Source: Mesorhizobium sp. M00.F.Ca.ET.216.01.1.1
Lineage (GTDB): Bacteria > Pseudomonadota > Alphaproteobacteria > Rhizobiales > Rhizobiaceae
NCBI RefSeq assembly: GCF_004010325.2
Contig: NZ_SADR02000011.1
Location: 121,222-185,221 of the forward strand
Direction: 5' to 3'
Length of the DNA stretch: 64,000 nt
The notes beneath the pieces were generated by a model. That model saw only the letters and a program-made list of their open reading frames with translations. It did no database searches and was not told the origin of the DNA. Position 1 is the first letter of the stretch, and the number at the start of each line of letters is the position of its first letter. Positions 35,098 to 44,517 of this stretch are shown in pieces. Both the position numbers and the translations under genes were made by a program.

Positions 35098-36282
35098 ATG
35101 CTCCACACGATTTCGGCCTTCGACCGCCTCGGCGAGGAAAATGCCTTCGCAGTGCTGGCTCGTGCCACGGCGCTCGCCCATCAGGGCCGCGATATCGTCA
35201 ATCTCGGCATCGGCCAGCCCGACTTCAAGACGCCGCAGCACATCGTCGAGGCGGCGATCAAGGCGCTACGCGACGGCCACCACGGCTATACGCCGGCCAA
35301 CGGCTTGTTGGCGACGCGCGAAGCGGTGGTCCGCCGCACGCTGACCACCACCGGCGTCGAGGTTTCGCCCGAGGCAGTGATGATCCTGCCCGGCGGCAAG
35401 CCTACCATGTTCGCGGCGATCCTGATGTTCGGAGAACCGGGCGCGGAAATCCTCTACCCCGATCCCGGCTTTCCCATCTATCGCTCGATGATCGAGTTCA
35501 CCGGCGCTGCCCCCGTGCCGGTGCCGATGCGCGAGGAAAACGGCTTTGCCTTTTCGGCCGAGGAGACGCTGGCGCTGATCACACCCAAGACCAGACTGCT
35601 GATCCTCAACTCGCCGGCCAACCCGACCGGCGGCGTCACCCCGCGCGCCGAGATCGAGAAGCTGGTCAAGGGGCTGGAGGCGCACCCGGATGTCGCCATC
35701 CTCTCCGACGAGATCTACGACGTCATGACCTATGACGGCGAGACGCACTGTTCGCTGCTTGGCTTCCCAGAGATCCGCGACCGGCTGATCATCCTCAACG
35801 GCTGGTCGAAGACCTGGGCGATGACCGGCTGGCGCATGGGCTGGTCGATCTGGCCGAACGGCGACAAGAGCGCCCACCTCTACGACAAGGTGCGCAAGCT
35901 GGCGGTCAATTGTTGGTCCTGCGTCAACGCACCGAGCCAGTATGCCGGCATCGCGGCCATCGACGGCCCGCAGGACGACGTCGACAAGATGATGCGCGCC
36001 TTCGACAGCCGCAGGAAGATCGTGGTCGAGGGACTGAACGCCTTGCCCAATGTTTCCTGCGTCACGCCAAAGGGCGCGTTCTATGCCTTCCCCAATGTTT
36101 CCAAAACCGGCTGGAAGGCCAAGAAACTTGCCTCGGCGCTGCTCGAGGATGCCGGCGTAGCGCTGATCGGCGGCCCCGATTTCGGCATTCTCGGCGAGGG
36201 CTATGTCAGGCTCTCCTACGCCAATTCCGAGGAGAACATCCTGCGCGCGCTGGAGCGGATCGAGGCGTTTCTGGCAAAGTGA
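35098..36282 (+). CDS. PLP-dependent class I/II aminotransferase
   Basis: 394 residues, fold type I. The N-terminal substrate loop is GIGQPDFKTPQHIVEAA; then NSPANPTGGV, SDEIYDVMTY, and the PLP lysine Lys238 in GWSKTWAMTGWRMGW. YVRLSYANSEENI holds the carboxylate-binding Arg. It is aspartate-aminotransferase-like; the exact amino donor cannot be told. AGGAAAA precedes ATG 35098. It is convergent with the SDR gene. Confidence 0.92.
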   Translation: MLHTISAFDRLGEENAFAVLARATALAHQGRDIVNLGIGQPDFKTPQHIVEAAIKALRDGHHGYTPANGLLATREAVVRRTLTTTGVEVSPEAVMILPGGKPTMFAAILMFGEPGAEILYPDPGFPIYRSMIEFTGAAPVPVPMREENGFAFSAEETLALITPKTRLLILNSPANPTGGVTPRAEIEKLVKGLEAHPDVAILSDEIYDVMTYDGETHCSLLGFPEIRDRLIILNGWSKTWAMTGWRMGWSIWPNGDKSAHLYDKVRKLAVNCWSCVNAPSQYAGIAAIDGPQDDVDKMMRAFDSRRKIVVEGLNALPNVSCVTPKGAFYAFPNVSKTGWKAKKLASALLEDAGVALIGGPDFGILGEGYVRLSYANSEENILRALERIEAFLAK

Positions 36283-36318
36283 GCGCCCCAGTTGAGGACC
36301 AGTGGAGAGGGTAAAGTG

Positions 36319-37074
36319 CTATCCCCTGCCCACGAACGGCATCTTGGTCGCCATCACGGTCATGAACAGCACATTGGCGTCGAGCGGCAGGCTGGCCATG
36401 TGGATGATGGCGTCGGCGACGCGCTCCACATCCATCACCGCTTCGGCGGCGATGGTGCCATTGGCTTGCGGCACACCGACCGTCATCGCTTGCGCCATGT
36501 CGGTCAACGCGTTGCCGATATCGATCTGGCCGCAGGCAATGTCGAAAGGCCTGCCATCCAGCGCCAGCGTCTTGGTCAGTCCGGTGATGGCGTGCTTGGT
36601 CGCCGTGTAGGGTACCGAGCCCGGCCGTGGTGCATAGGCCGACACCGAACCGTTGTTGATGATGCGGCCGCCCATCGGCCGCTGCCTGCGCATGGCGCCG
36701 AAGGCGGCGCGGGCGCACAGGAATGAGCCGGTGAGATTGACCCCGACGATGTCGTTCCACGCCTCGACCGGGATTTCGTCGATCAGCGTCGACTTGTAGC
36801 TCATGCCGGCATTGTTGAAGAGCAGGTCGACCCGCCCGAACGCTGCCACCACCGTCTCGAACAGATCGTCGACCTGATCGGCCTTGCTGATATCGCAGGC
36901 GACGGCCAATGCCTTGGCCTGCGTCGACCCTGCATCGGCGATCGCCTCGTCCAGCACCGACTTGCGGCGGCCGCAGAATACCGTGTTCCAGCCCTCTCTG
37001 AGCAAAGCCGTAGCGACGCTTCTGCCGATGCCCGTCCCGGCGCCGGTTACGATCGCGGTTTTATAACTCGTCAT
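36319..37074 (-). CDS. Short-chain dehydrogenase/reductase
   Basis: 251 residues, classical SDR. The NAD(P) site TGAGTGIGRSV, NNAG at 87-90, and catalytic Ser143, Tyr156 and Lys160 (in YTATKHA) are all present. GRRKSV after strand 2 suggests NADP preference. An AGGA eight bases upstream favours ATG 37074 over ATG 37083. The substrate is unknown. Confidence 0.9.
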   Translation of the reverse strand: MTSYKTAIVTGAGTGIGRSVATALLREGWNTVFCGRRKSVLDEAIADAGSTQAKALAVACDISKADQVDDLFETVVAAFGRVDLLFNNAGMSYKSTLIDEIPVEAWNDIVGVNLTGSFLCARAAFGAMRRQRPMGGRIINNGSVSAYAPRPGSVPYTATKHAITGLTKTLALDGRPFDIACGQIDIGNALTDMAQAMTVGVPQANGTIAAEAVMDVERVADAIIHMASLPLDANVLFMTVMATKMPFVGRG

Positions 37075-37177
37075 GACGGTCATCCTGAACTAAAAGCAGG
37101 CTGTGATTTTGGCGGTGCCATCGCAATCCTGGAGATTATGGCAGGCCGAACCGTTTCCGATCAAGGAAACATCCGAC

Positions 37178-37205
37178 AAAAAGGGCGGTCATTAGCGACC
37201 GCCCT
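37178..37205 (-). terminator. Terminator downstream of the DUF533 gene
   Basis: On the minus strand AGGGCGGTC-gctaat-GACCGCCCT is followed by TTTT. It lies about 130 bases after the DUF533 stop, which is the last gene read in that direction before the SDR. Confidence 0.75.
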
Positions 37206-37270
37206 GATCTGAACCGGGCCTGGGAGGAGTAAAAGCCGGTCCGACTGCCTAAAATCATGCGCTTCCTGGG

Positions 37271-37285
37271 TTAACGAGACGTTAA
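37271..37285. promoter_or_regulatory. CtrA-box consensus TTAA-N7-TTAA
   Basis: An exact match to the CtrA consensus (TTAA at 37271 and 37282, seven bases between). It sits between DUF533 and the SDR, about 200 bases before the SDR start but separated from it by a terminator. Function is uncertain. Confidence 0.35.
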
Positions 37286-37333
37286 CGGCAAAAGGGCGCT
37301 GGGGCTCCGGCTCTCGGCGCTCCCGCTTGAAGC

Positions 37334-38080
37334 CTACCAGCGCGAATTGGCGGCTGGCTTGGCCGCCTTGTCCGACACCGGCACCTTTGCCGCCGACACC
37401 GTCGCCTCGACATGGTCGACCAGCGCGTCCGGCAGGCCGAGACGGCCGGCGAGCAGGTCGAGATAGCCGCGCTCGGTACGCGTGTCCGGATCGATGGTCA
37501 GGCGCGATGCGGTGTAGAGTTCGAGTTTCTGCGCGTCGGTCTTGGCGCCGGCGATCAGCGTATCGAGGTCCAGCGGCGTCTCAAGTTCCGTCGTCAGGAA
37601 TTTCTCCGCCTCGGGACCGATGCCCGCGAGGCTGAGCTTGCCGGCGATCTTCTGGCGTTCGTCGTCGTCGATATGGCCATCGGCCTTGGCAGCCGAGATC
37701 ATCGCCCGCACCAGCGTCAGCGTGAATTCGTCCTCGCCTTGCGGCGCCTGTGATGGATGGAAGGCCGTATCGGCGGGCGGCGGCAGCAATTCCGGTTCGC
37801 CGGCGGCCGGCGTCTCCGCCGGAGCGCTGCCATTCTTGTAGTTCTGGTAGGCCTTGTAGGCGAGGCCGCCGATAACCGCCAAGCCGCCGAGCTTCACCGC
37901 AGTACCAGTGACCTGACGGCCGGCGCCTGTCCCAAGCAGCACCGCAGCCAGCGCACCGGCGGCAAGCGGATTGTCCTTGGCCATCTGCACGGCCTGCCCC
38001 GCCTTGTCGCGAACGGTGGAGCCGGTACCCGGAACTTGTGAGCCGAGCAGATCGTCGAGAAGCTTCTTGGGATCGAACAT
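37334..38080 (-). CDS. DUF533 (YebE-like, TerB-fold) protein
   Basis: 248 residues. The head is FDPKKLLDDLLGSQ, then a Gly/Ala-rich segment with membrane character (NPLAAGALAAVLLGTGAGRQ; LGGLAVIGGLAYKAYQNYKN). A Pro-rich linker is followed by a TerB-like helical domain (TLTLVRAMISAAKADGHIDD; ASRLTIDPDTRTERGYLDLL). The role is unknown; YebE is an envelope-stress-induced inner-membrane protein in E. coli. GGAGGT before ATG 38080 is a strong ribosome site and rules out the longer upstream frame. Confidence 0.88.
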   Translation of the reverse strand: MFDPKKLLDDLLGSQVPGTGSTVRDKAGQAVQMAKDNPLAAGALAAVLLGTGAGRQVTGTAVKLGGLAVIGGLAYKAYQNYKNGSAPAETPAAGEPELLPPPADTAFHPSQAPQGEDEFTLTLVRAMISAAKADGHIDDDERQKIAGKLSLAGIGPEAEKFLTTELETPLDLDTLIAGAKTDAQKLELYTASRLTIDPDTRTERGYLDLLAGRLGLPDALVDHVEATVSAAKVPVSDKAAKPAANSRW

Positions 38081-38280
38081 CAATACCTCCAGAAATGAGC
38101 CCGCCGAGCATGCACGGGCAGGTTTTGGACGTTGAAGACGTAGGCCCCGCACATTGACATTACAATGACAGGTGCACGCTTTGCCAGCGCGGCAGCAGCT
38201 GGATTTACAATCGGATGTGTCGAAATCGGCTTCGGCTTCGAGCAGTGTCGCGGTCCGATTGAATTGCCCGGAGTGCCGCC

Positions 38281-38640
38281 ATGACCGATGAACCAAGCCG
38301 TGAGCCGGCGCGTGATCCTCAGGATCTCGAGCGCCTGCTGATCGCCCGACAATGGGCCGGAGACGTCGACGGAATGGCCGCCCTTTTTGAGCCGCATGCG
38401 GTCATCGACAGTGGTGAGGGACAGTTGACGCTTGGCCGGCGAGCCATCCGGGCGCTGTTTGCGGAGATCACTGCAACGGGGCGAAAATTTCAGTCCGGAG
38501 ATCAGCGCCCAGCTGTCGTCAGCGGAGATCTGGCGCTCACGTCGACGCGGCTTCCCGATGGCACCGTGACCACCGAAGTCGCCCGCCGGCAGAGCGACGG
38601 GACATGGCTTTGGGTCATCGATCGGTTCTCAGTCTCTTAG
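38281..38640 (+). CDS. SnoaL-like / NTF2-fold protein
   Basis: 119 residues. LERLLIARQWAGDVDGMAAL then FEPHAVIDSGEGQLTLGRRA and DGTWLWVIDRFSV give the cone-shaped NTF2 fold of SnoaL-like proteins. These may be enzymes or ligand binders; none is assigned. GGAG lies before ATG 38281. It is divergent from DUF533 and convergent with trhO, with only four bases between stops. Confidence 0.8.
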   Translation: MTDEPSREPARDPQDLERLLIARQWAGDVDGMAALFEPHAVIDSGEGQLTLGRRAIRALFAEITATGRKFQSGDQRPAVVSGDLALTSTRLPDGTVTTEVARRQSDGTWLWVIDRFSVS

Positions 38641-38644
38641 CTCA

Positions 38645-39568
38645 CTAGCTTCCGAGATGGCGGCGATCGCCCCGCGCATGCGCCAACTCGACCTGACGCT
38701 GGCGCTCGGCGTAGCGGGCACGATCCTCGTCCGAGCGGGCATCGAAGCAATGCGGGCACGAGACGCCGACGGCATATTTCGGTGACAGCCGGTCTTCTCC
38801 AGTCAGCGGATGCCGGCAGGCGCGGCAGAGTTCTGCCTCCCCTTCGACCAGGCCGTGCGACACCGAAACCCGCTCGTCGAAGACAAAACACTCGCCTTGC
38901 CACAGGCTTTCCTCTGCAGGCACCTCTTCGAGGTATTTCAGGATGCCGCCCTTGAGATGGAACACATCCTCGAAGCCGAGCGACTTCACATAGGCCGTCG
39001 CCTTCTCGCAGCGTATGCCGCCGGTACAGAACATGGCGATCTTGCGATCGTCGAGTTCGTCCCGGTGCTGTTCCACCCAAGCAGGGAATTCGCGAAAGCT
39101 GGTCGTGGCGGGATCGACCGCACCCTTGAAGGTGCCGATCGACACCTCATAAGCGTTGCGCGTGTCGATGACGATGGTGTTTGCATCCGAGATCAGCGCG
39201 TTCCAGTCGGCCGGCGCGACATAGGTGCCGGCGCTTGCCGCAGGGTCGATGTTCTCAACTCCCATGGTGACGATCTCGCGTTTCAGCCGCACCTTCATGC
39301 GGTGAAACGGCATCTCGGCGGCACTGCTGTACTTGACCTCGAGACCGGCGAGGCCTTCGATCGACTCCAGATGGTCGATCAGTGCTGCGATCGCCGCTTC
39401 GCTGCCGGCAACCGTGCCGTTGATGCCCTCATGCGCCAGCAGCAGCGTGCCCCTGATCCCGCGCTCGCAGCAGAAGGCGGCGAGCGGCACGCGCAGCGAA
39501 TCGAAGGCTTCTAGCCGGGCAAACCTGTAAAGCGCGGCGACGCGGAAGGGTTGATTGGAGATTGTCAT
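38645..39568 (-). CDS. trhO: tRNA uridine(34) hydroxylase TrhO (rhodanese-like, YceA)
   Basis: Hydroxylates U34 of certain tRNAs toward 5-methoxyuridine. 307 residues: an N-terminal ferredoxin-like domain ([33 protein letters not shown]), a rhodanese domain with catalytic Cys in [15 protein letters not shown], and a C-terminal Cys-rich segment ([34 protein letters not shown]). ATG 39568 is chosen; a GTG at 39580 is possible. No clear ribosome site is seen for either. Confidence 0.92.
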   Translation of the reverse strand: MTISNQPFRVAALYRFARLEAFDSLRVPLAAFCCERGIRGTLLLAHEGINGTVAGSEAAIAALIDHLESIEGLAGLEVKYSSAAEMPFHRMKVRLKREIVTMGVENIDPAASAGTYVAPADWNALISDANTIVIDTRNAYEVSIGTFKGAVDPATTSFREFPAWVEQHRDELDDRKIAMFCTGGIRCEKATAYVKSLGFEDVFHLKGGILKYLEEVPAEESLWQGECFVFDERVSVSHGLVEGEAELCRACRHPLTGEDRLSPKYAVGVSCPHCFDARSDEDRARYAERQRQVELAHARGDRRHLGS

Positions 39569-39726
39569 CGCCGAAGCCACTAAACGCTCGTGTACGCCGA
39601 TTCAAGGCAAAGCGAGCGAAGCTCCGCTTGCCGGCCATGCGTGACATCGCGACACGCTTCGTTTCGTGGACAGAAAAACGGCCTTCTGCTAACCGGGTGA
39701 ACTGATCAATACCGGAGAGACGACGA

Positions 39727-40365
39727 ATGCCAGCCAAGACCGAAAAGCTCCTTTCGCTCCTCAACGGCCAGCCGGTTATCCCAGTGCTGAAGATCACCAA
39801 TGTCGCCGATGCTGTGCCGCTGGCCCGTGCGCTGGCCCGCGGCGGCCTGCCGGCGGTCGAGATCACGCTTCGAACCGCCGACGCGCTGGAAGCGATCCGG
39901 CAGGTGGCCGGCGAAGTCGAGGGCGCCATAGTTGGCGCCGGCACCATTCTCGATATTAGCCAGTTCGGCGAGGCGGCCGCGGCCGGCTCGAAATTCATTG
40001 TCAGCCCCGGCATCACCCGCGAGCTTCTGGCGGCGGCGAAGGACAGCGATGTTCCCTTGCTGCCCGGCGCCATCACGCCAGGCGAGATCATGGCGGCGCG
40101 CGAAGCGGGCTTACGCTTCCTGAAATTCTTCCCGGCCGAACAGTCGGGCGGTATCGCCTCGCTCAAGGCATTCGCCTCGCCGCTCGCCGATGTGAAATTC
40201 TGCCCGACCGGCGGCATCACCGGCAAGAACGCCGCCGACTATCTGAGCCTGCCCAACGTCATCTGCGTCGGCGGTTCCTGGGTGGCGCCGGACGATCTGG
40301 TCAAGGCAGGCAAGTGGGACGAGATCGAAGCCCTGGCGCGCGCTGCGAGCGAGCTCGGGCGGTAA
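39727..40365 (+). CDS. eda: 2-keto-3-deoxy-6-phosphogluconate aldolase
   Basis: Splits KDPG to pyruvate and glyceraldehyde 3-phosphate in the Entner-Doudoroff pathway, the main sugar route in rhizobia. 212 residues, TIM barrel: PVIPVLKITNVADAVPLARA, GGLPAVEITLRTADALEAI (catalytic Glu), FIVSPGITRELL, and the Schiff-base Lys in LRFLKFFPAEQSGG; FCPTGGIT binds phosphate. GGAGAG precedes the start. Single-gene unit followed by tRNA-Gln on the other strand. Confidence 0.95.
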   Translation: MPAKTEKLLSLLNGQPVIPVLKITNVADAVPLARALARGGLPAVEITLRTADALEAIRQVAGEVEGAIVGAGTILDISQFGEAAAAGSKFIVSPGITRELLAAAKDSDVPLLPGAITPGEIMAAREAGLRFLKFFPAEQSGGIASLKAFASPLADVKFCPTGGITGKNAADYLSLPNVICVGGSWVAPDDLVKAGKWDEIEALARAASELGR

Positions 40366-40410
40366 GGTCTTCCTGCACGAAAAAGCCGTGGTCGATCATC
40401 GGTCGGCGGC

Positions 40411-40484
40411 TGGTTCCCGCTCATGGACTCGAACCACGATTCACGCCTTCAAAGGGCGCTGTCCTACCATTAGACGAAGCGGGA
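40411..40484 (-). tRNA. tRNA-Gln (anticodon TTG), CCA encoded
   Basis: The minus strand folds into a full cloverleaf: acceptor TCCCGCT/AGCGGGA, D arm with GTCTAATGGTAGGAC, anticodon arm GCGCC-CTTTGAA-GGCGT with TTG at 34-36, and T arm with GGTTCGAGTCC. Discriminator A is followed by genomic CCA. Confidence 0.95.
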
Positions 40485-40569
40485 GAAATGCAGATCGGTT
40501 GTTAGCATCCCGGCGCAAACGAAACCAGCTCCAAGCCGGAGTGGGGCTGCTGGGCATGCCATGAAAAGC

Positions 40570-40602
40570 AAAAAGCCGCGCTGGCGTCCCGAGCAGCTTT
40601 TG
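40570..40602 (-). terminator. Probable terminator of the M15-type gene
   Basis: On the minus strand AAAAGC pairs with GCTTTT across a GC-rich interior, followed by TTGCTTTT. It lies 20 bases after the stop at 40621. Confidence 0.5.
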
Positions 40603-40620
40603 ATTTACCTGGCCAGGCCC

Positions 40621-42426
40621 TTACTTGGTCTGAAAGCGTGCGACCGACAGGAACTTGACAGCGTTGCCGGTGAAGCGGTGGGCGTCGGCCATCCCGTTGT
40701 CCGGCTGGAAGCCGGCGGTGTAGACCTCGCTCGGCGGGGTGTGCACGGCATTATAGGCAAAGCGCGGCGCCGTCGTGGCGTCCGAAACGGTGGCGACATA
40801 TTCGCCGCTGTTCAGCGCCCAGCGCGCGGCCTGCGGTGCCGCGGCGACCACCACCGGCTTGGGCCCTGGCTTCAGGTCGCGGGCGGTGGCCCTAGGCGCC
40901 TTGCGTGTCGTCTTGACGCCGGCGCCGATCGCCGAAGCCGGATCGGAACCGACCGGGCGTGTAGCGACGGCATCGCGCGGCGATGCCGCGTCGACGCCCG
41001 ACGGGTCGTTGAACGCCGAGCGCGGCGCAATGGTGAGCGAGGCGAGCTGATATCCGTCGGTTGCTGTCGTTGCGCTGGCTTGTTCGAGAACGGCCTTGAC
41101 CTCGTCCGGACGCGCGGACGGCAGCACCGAGAAGGCATCGCTAGCGGTCTGGTCGTGTGATGCCGTGTTCGCCAGCGCCAGCAGCACATCCTTGTCCGGC
41201 GGCGCAAGGTCAGCCGGCAGCGCATGGTCCGGACGCCAGGTCGGCAGCGGAATGTTGTTGACCGCGACCTGCGCCGGATCGGTAACGGTGGATGGATCAG
41301 CCATGCCGAAAGGAATGTTGGCTTGCGCTGTCGCCACCGTCTGCTCGGCGGTGACGGTGGCATCCGCCGTGCCAAACGGAACATTTTCAGGCGTCTGCGG
41401 ACCGACATCGGCTTTTGGCCGCGGCGCGAAATCAGGCAGCGGAATGCTGCGCGCCGGCAATGCCGCGATGATCGTCTCCGGCGTGTCCTGTTGCGGCTCC
41501 GGGTCCTGGGCGTCCGCGACCTGAGGAATCTCCGCACGCTGCGCATCCTTCGGCGCCACGATGGCGATTCCCGGAACGTTGTTGCTCTTTGCGCTCGCGG
41601 TCGCTGTTGCTGCCGGCTTCACGGTCTTCGGCTTGGGCGAAGGTGCTGCAGTCGCGACATCGGCGCTGTCGTCCGCCTCGTCGTCGCCGCCGCCGAAGAA
41701 GGCAGCCAGCAGGCCGCCGGACTTTCTGGAGCCGCCGCTTGCGCTTGCCAGTTGGATCGCCGGAGCGCCGGCGCCCTTGCGCGCTTTGTAGGAGGCGAGC
41801 GCCTGTTCATATCCCGGCAGCGGCCGGCCGTCGCTCGGCACATGCAGCGTCTTGCCGTTGGGGAATACCCTGACGAGTTCCTGGCGGCTGATGCCCGGCC
41901 AGTGGCGCACATTGCCGACATCCATGTGGACGAACGGAGAGCCCGACGTCGGATAATAGCCGACACCGCCACCCTGCATCTTGAGGCCGATGTCGCGCAG
42001 CTTTTTCAGCGGCACGCCGGGAATGTAGAAGTCCATGGCCCTGCCGAGCATATGCTGGCTTTTCTCGGCGACGCCCCTGCTGCGGCTGCGCAGCATTGAG
42101 TTCGTGGCCGGCGAGCGATAGCCGCAAACGACCTGGATGTAGTCGGTGGCGCCGCTGGCGCGGTAGGCTTCCCAGACCAGGTCCAGCAGGCGCGGGTCCA
42201 TCTTGGTTGGCTCATTGCGGCGCCAGTCGCGCAGGATGATGTTGACCTTCCTGAGCCCCTCCGGATCGTAGCGGCCATTGCGCTTGAAGACGATCTCGGC
42301 CTTTTCTTGCGTGTGGAGGTGATAGAGCTTCAGCGAGCGGATCTCGGCGCTGGCCCCGGTCGCAGCCGCCGCAAGCAAACCGACAGCAAGAATCACCGCT
42401 GCCAGCCACCTCGGCCAGACGCTCAT
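40621..42426 (-). CDS. Large DUF882/M15-type peptidoglycan peptidase-like protein
   Basis: 601 residues with a signal peptide (WPRWLAAVILAVGLLAAAAT). The catalytic-type domain covers about 30-200, with the zinc pattern of YcbK/M15 enzymes: CGYRSPATNSML, SQHMLGRAMDFYIP, SPFVHMDVGNVRHWPG. The remaining roughly 380 residues are Ala/Pro/Thr-rich and low complexity, with repeated short motifs (NIPFGMADPS; NVPFGTADAT; NIPLPTWRPD). A plain DUF882 protein is about 200 residues, so the tail is an unusual extension. GGGGGA upstream supports ATG 42426. It likely acts in the periplasm on wall peptides. Confidence 0.85.
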   Translation of the reverse strand: MSVWPRWLAAVILAVGLLAAAATGASAEIRSLKLYHLHTQEKAEIVFKRNGRYDPEGLRKVNIILRDWRRNEPTKMDPRLLDLVWEAYRASGATDYIQVVCGYRSPATNSMLRSRSRGVAEKSQHMLGRAMDFYIPGVPLKKLRDIGLKMQGGGVGYYPTSGSPFVHMDVGNVRHWPGISRQELVRVFPNGKTLHVPSDGRPLPGYEQALASYKARKGAGAPAIQLASASGGSRKSGGLLAAFFGGGDDEADDSADVATAAPSPKPKTVKPAATATASAKSNNVPGIAIVAPKDAQRAEIPQVADAQDPEPQQDTPETIIAALPARSIPLPDFAPRPKADVGPQTPENVPFGTADATVTAEQTVATAQANIPFGMADPSTVTDPAQVAVNNIPLPTWRPDHALPADLAPPDKDVLLALANTASHDQTASDAFSVLPSARPDEVKAVLEQASATTATDGYQLASLTIAPRSAFNDPSGVDAASPRDAVATRPVGSDPASAIGAGVKTTRKAPRATARDLKPGPKPVVVAAAPQAARWALNSGEYVATVSDATTAPRFAYNAVHTPPSEVYTAGFQPDNGMADAHRFTGNAVKFLSVARFQTK

Positions 42427-42805
42427 GTGATAGTGTCCCCCGATTTCGCGTCGTTCGACTTGGTTCAAATCAAATGGCCTTGCAGGCTGCCGTTTGTCCC
42501 CGGATTTGCCCAAACGGATGCGTGGTCTTCAGCATCCGAATATCGATCCTAATGGTTAATCATCGCTTATTGAAGTCGAAATGCGGTAACACCGTGGCGA
42601 TATCCCGTCAAAAATATTGCACAGGGTTTCTTGGTAAACCACTGGTTTAGATGATGTTTCCGCTCCCGATCGAAACACGATCTGTTACCGTTAGCCTTAA
42701 TACGTGAACGACACTGTACGTCGTCACGGCGCACGTAGCGCTCCTCGTTGGTCGTCAATTTGCGGTTAGTGCTAGGCTGGCAAGCTGGTCCGGAGCTTGC
42801 AGCCG
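42427..42805. other. Intergenic region upstream of the M15-type gene
   Basis: No gene seen. It is AT-richer than its surroundings. A hairpin GCAAGCT/AGCTTGC (42780-42800) lies just past the response-regulator stop and may end its transcript; an inverted repeat GATCG/CGATC is at 42668-42682. The promoter of the minus-strand M15-type gene must lie here. Confidence 0.45.
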
Positions 42806-44359
42806 TCAGGAGGCGAGCCGGTCGACGCGGCCGGTTTCCGGGTCGATGCCGTATTCCTTGAGCTTCCTATACAGCGTCGAACGGCCGATGCCGAGGCGAC
42901 GGGCGACCTCGCTCATCTGGCCGTTGTAGTGGTCGATCGCCAGCTTGATCATTTCCAGCTCGACATCGGCGAGCGCGCGCACATCGCCGCGCTCGTCCAG
43001 CGCCCGCAGCGTGCCGAAGCGAGGCTGCAGCCTAGCCGGAGGATCGGCAGCAGCGCCATTGTCGGTGGACAGGACACGGTCGTCGATGGATGCGGTACGG
43101 TCGTCGCGCAAGCTATCCGAGGCAAGGCCGGTGTGCGGCGAGGCAACGTGCGCATCGAGATTGACGATGCCTTCCACCTGCGCCCGGATCTGCGGGAATT
43201 CCTCCTCGGTCAGCACGTCGCCTTCGGCGAGCACCGAAGCCCTGAAGACGGCATTTTCCAACTGTCTGATGTTTCCCGGCCAGTCATAGGCCTGCAGCAT
43301 GGCGAGCGCCGCATCCGAGATGCCGTGCAGGCGGTAGCGCGGGTCGGCTGGCGCAGCCCTCTCCATGAAGTGCCTGACCAGATAGGGGATGTCGTCGCGG
43401 CGGTCGCGCAGCGGCGGCACGAAGATCGGATAAACGTTCAGCCGGTAGAACAAGTCCTCGCGGAACTTGCCGTCCTTGACCTGCTGCAAAAGGTTGCGGT
43501 GCGTCGCAGAGATCAGCCTGATGTCGACCCTGACGGTCGAACGGCCGCCAACTGGATCGACCTCCCCGTCCTGGACGGCGCGCAACAACTTGACCTGCAC
43601 GTCGAGCGGCAGGTCGCCGATCTCGTCGAGGAACAGAGTGCCCGAATGCGCCTCGACAAACTTGCCGGTATGCTTTTCGGTGGCGCCTGTGAACGAGCCC
43701 TTCTCGTGGCCGAACAGGATCGATTCGACCAGATTATCGGGAATGGCGCCGCAATTGACGGTAACGAAGGGTTTCGAGCGCCGGTCGCCGCTGCCCTGGA
43801 TGGCGCGCGCCACCAGTTCCTTGCCGACACCGGACTCGCCCTCGATCAGGATCGGTATGTTGGACGCCGCCGCCTTCTGGCCGAGACGAATCACCCGGTC
43901 CATCGCCGGGCTGTGGGTGATCAGGTCCTTGAAGGTCAGATGGCCGCCGCGCCGCCGCGACGTGCGCTTCACCTCGTCCTCGATTGCCTCGACCTTGAGC
44001 GCGTTGCCGATCGATGTCTGCAGCCTGTCCGGAGACGCCGGCTTGACAACGAAGTCGAAGGCGCCGTGGCGCATCGCCGAAACGACGGTCTCGATGCCAC
44101 CTTGCGCGGTCTGCACGATGACCGGCACATTGATGCCGCGCTCGCGCATCGCCTTCAGAACGCCGATGCCGTCGAGGCCGGGCATGACAAGGTCGAGGAT
44201 GACCACCGACACATCGCGCGCATTGGGCCCGTCGAGGGTGTCGAGACCGGCCTCGCCGCCATCGGCAATAATCGCGCTGTGGCCGAATTTCGTCACAGCC
44301 GCCTCGAGCAGTCGGCGCTGCACGGGATCGTCATCGACTATGAGTATGGAACCTGTCAT
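42806..44359 (-). CDS. Sigma-54-dependent response regulator (NtrC family)
   Basis: 517 residues. Receiver domain 1-120 has the acidic cluster VDDDP and phosphoacceptor Asp56 in VVILDLVMPG. The AAA+ domain spans about 140-380: Walker A GESGVGKE, GSFTGA in place of the usual GAFTGA, Walker B LFLDEIGDLP. A Fis-type HTH lies at the C-terminus (MSEVARRLGIGRSTLYRKLK). It activates sigma-54 promoters; targets and partner kinase are unknown, and no kinase gene is adjacent. ATG 44359 is used, since the longer frame to 44446 adds non-conserved residues. Confidence 0.94.
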   Translation of the reverse strand: MTGSILIVDDDPVQRRLLEAAVTKFGHSAIIADGGEAGLDTLDGPNARDVSVVILDLVMPGLDGIGVLKAMRERGINVPVIVQTAQGGIETVVSAMRHGAFDFVVKPASPDRLQTSIGNALKVEAIEDEVKRTSRRRGGHLTFKDLITHSPAMDRVIRLGQKAAASNIPILIEGESGVGKELVARAIQGSGDRRSKPFVTVNCGAIPDNLVESILFGHEKGSFTGATEKHTGKFVEAHSGTLFLDEIGDLPLDVQVKLLRAVQDGEVDPVGGRSTVRVDIRLISATHRNLLQQVKDGKFREDLFYRLNVYPIFVPPLRDRRDDIPYLVRHFMERAAPADPRYRLHGISDAALAMLQAYDWPGNIRQLENAVFRASVLAEGDVLTEEEFPQIRAQVEGIVNLDAHVASPHTGLASDSLRDDRTASIDDRVLSTDNGAAADPPARLQPRFGTLRALDERGDVRALADVELEMIKLAIDHYNGQMSEVARRLGIGRSTLYRKLKEYGIDPETGRVDRLAS

Positions 44360-44517
44360 GACTGATTTGAATTTCCCGCCTAAGAATCCCCATGAATCGA
44401 AATCCCCATGGATCATCTTGGCACAGGGTTCTAAACAAGGTTTCAAAAAACCCGGTGAACGAATTCCTTAGGATTTGACCGGCTTTCCTTTCCCCCCTCG
44501 ATCCGGAAGGTGTGTTG

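Noticed and set aside
42567..42758. Small minus-strand frame of 63 codons in the gap before the response regulator
   Set aside because: AT-rich intergenic composition, no ribosome site, no recognisable sequence.
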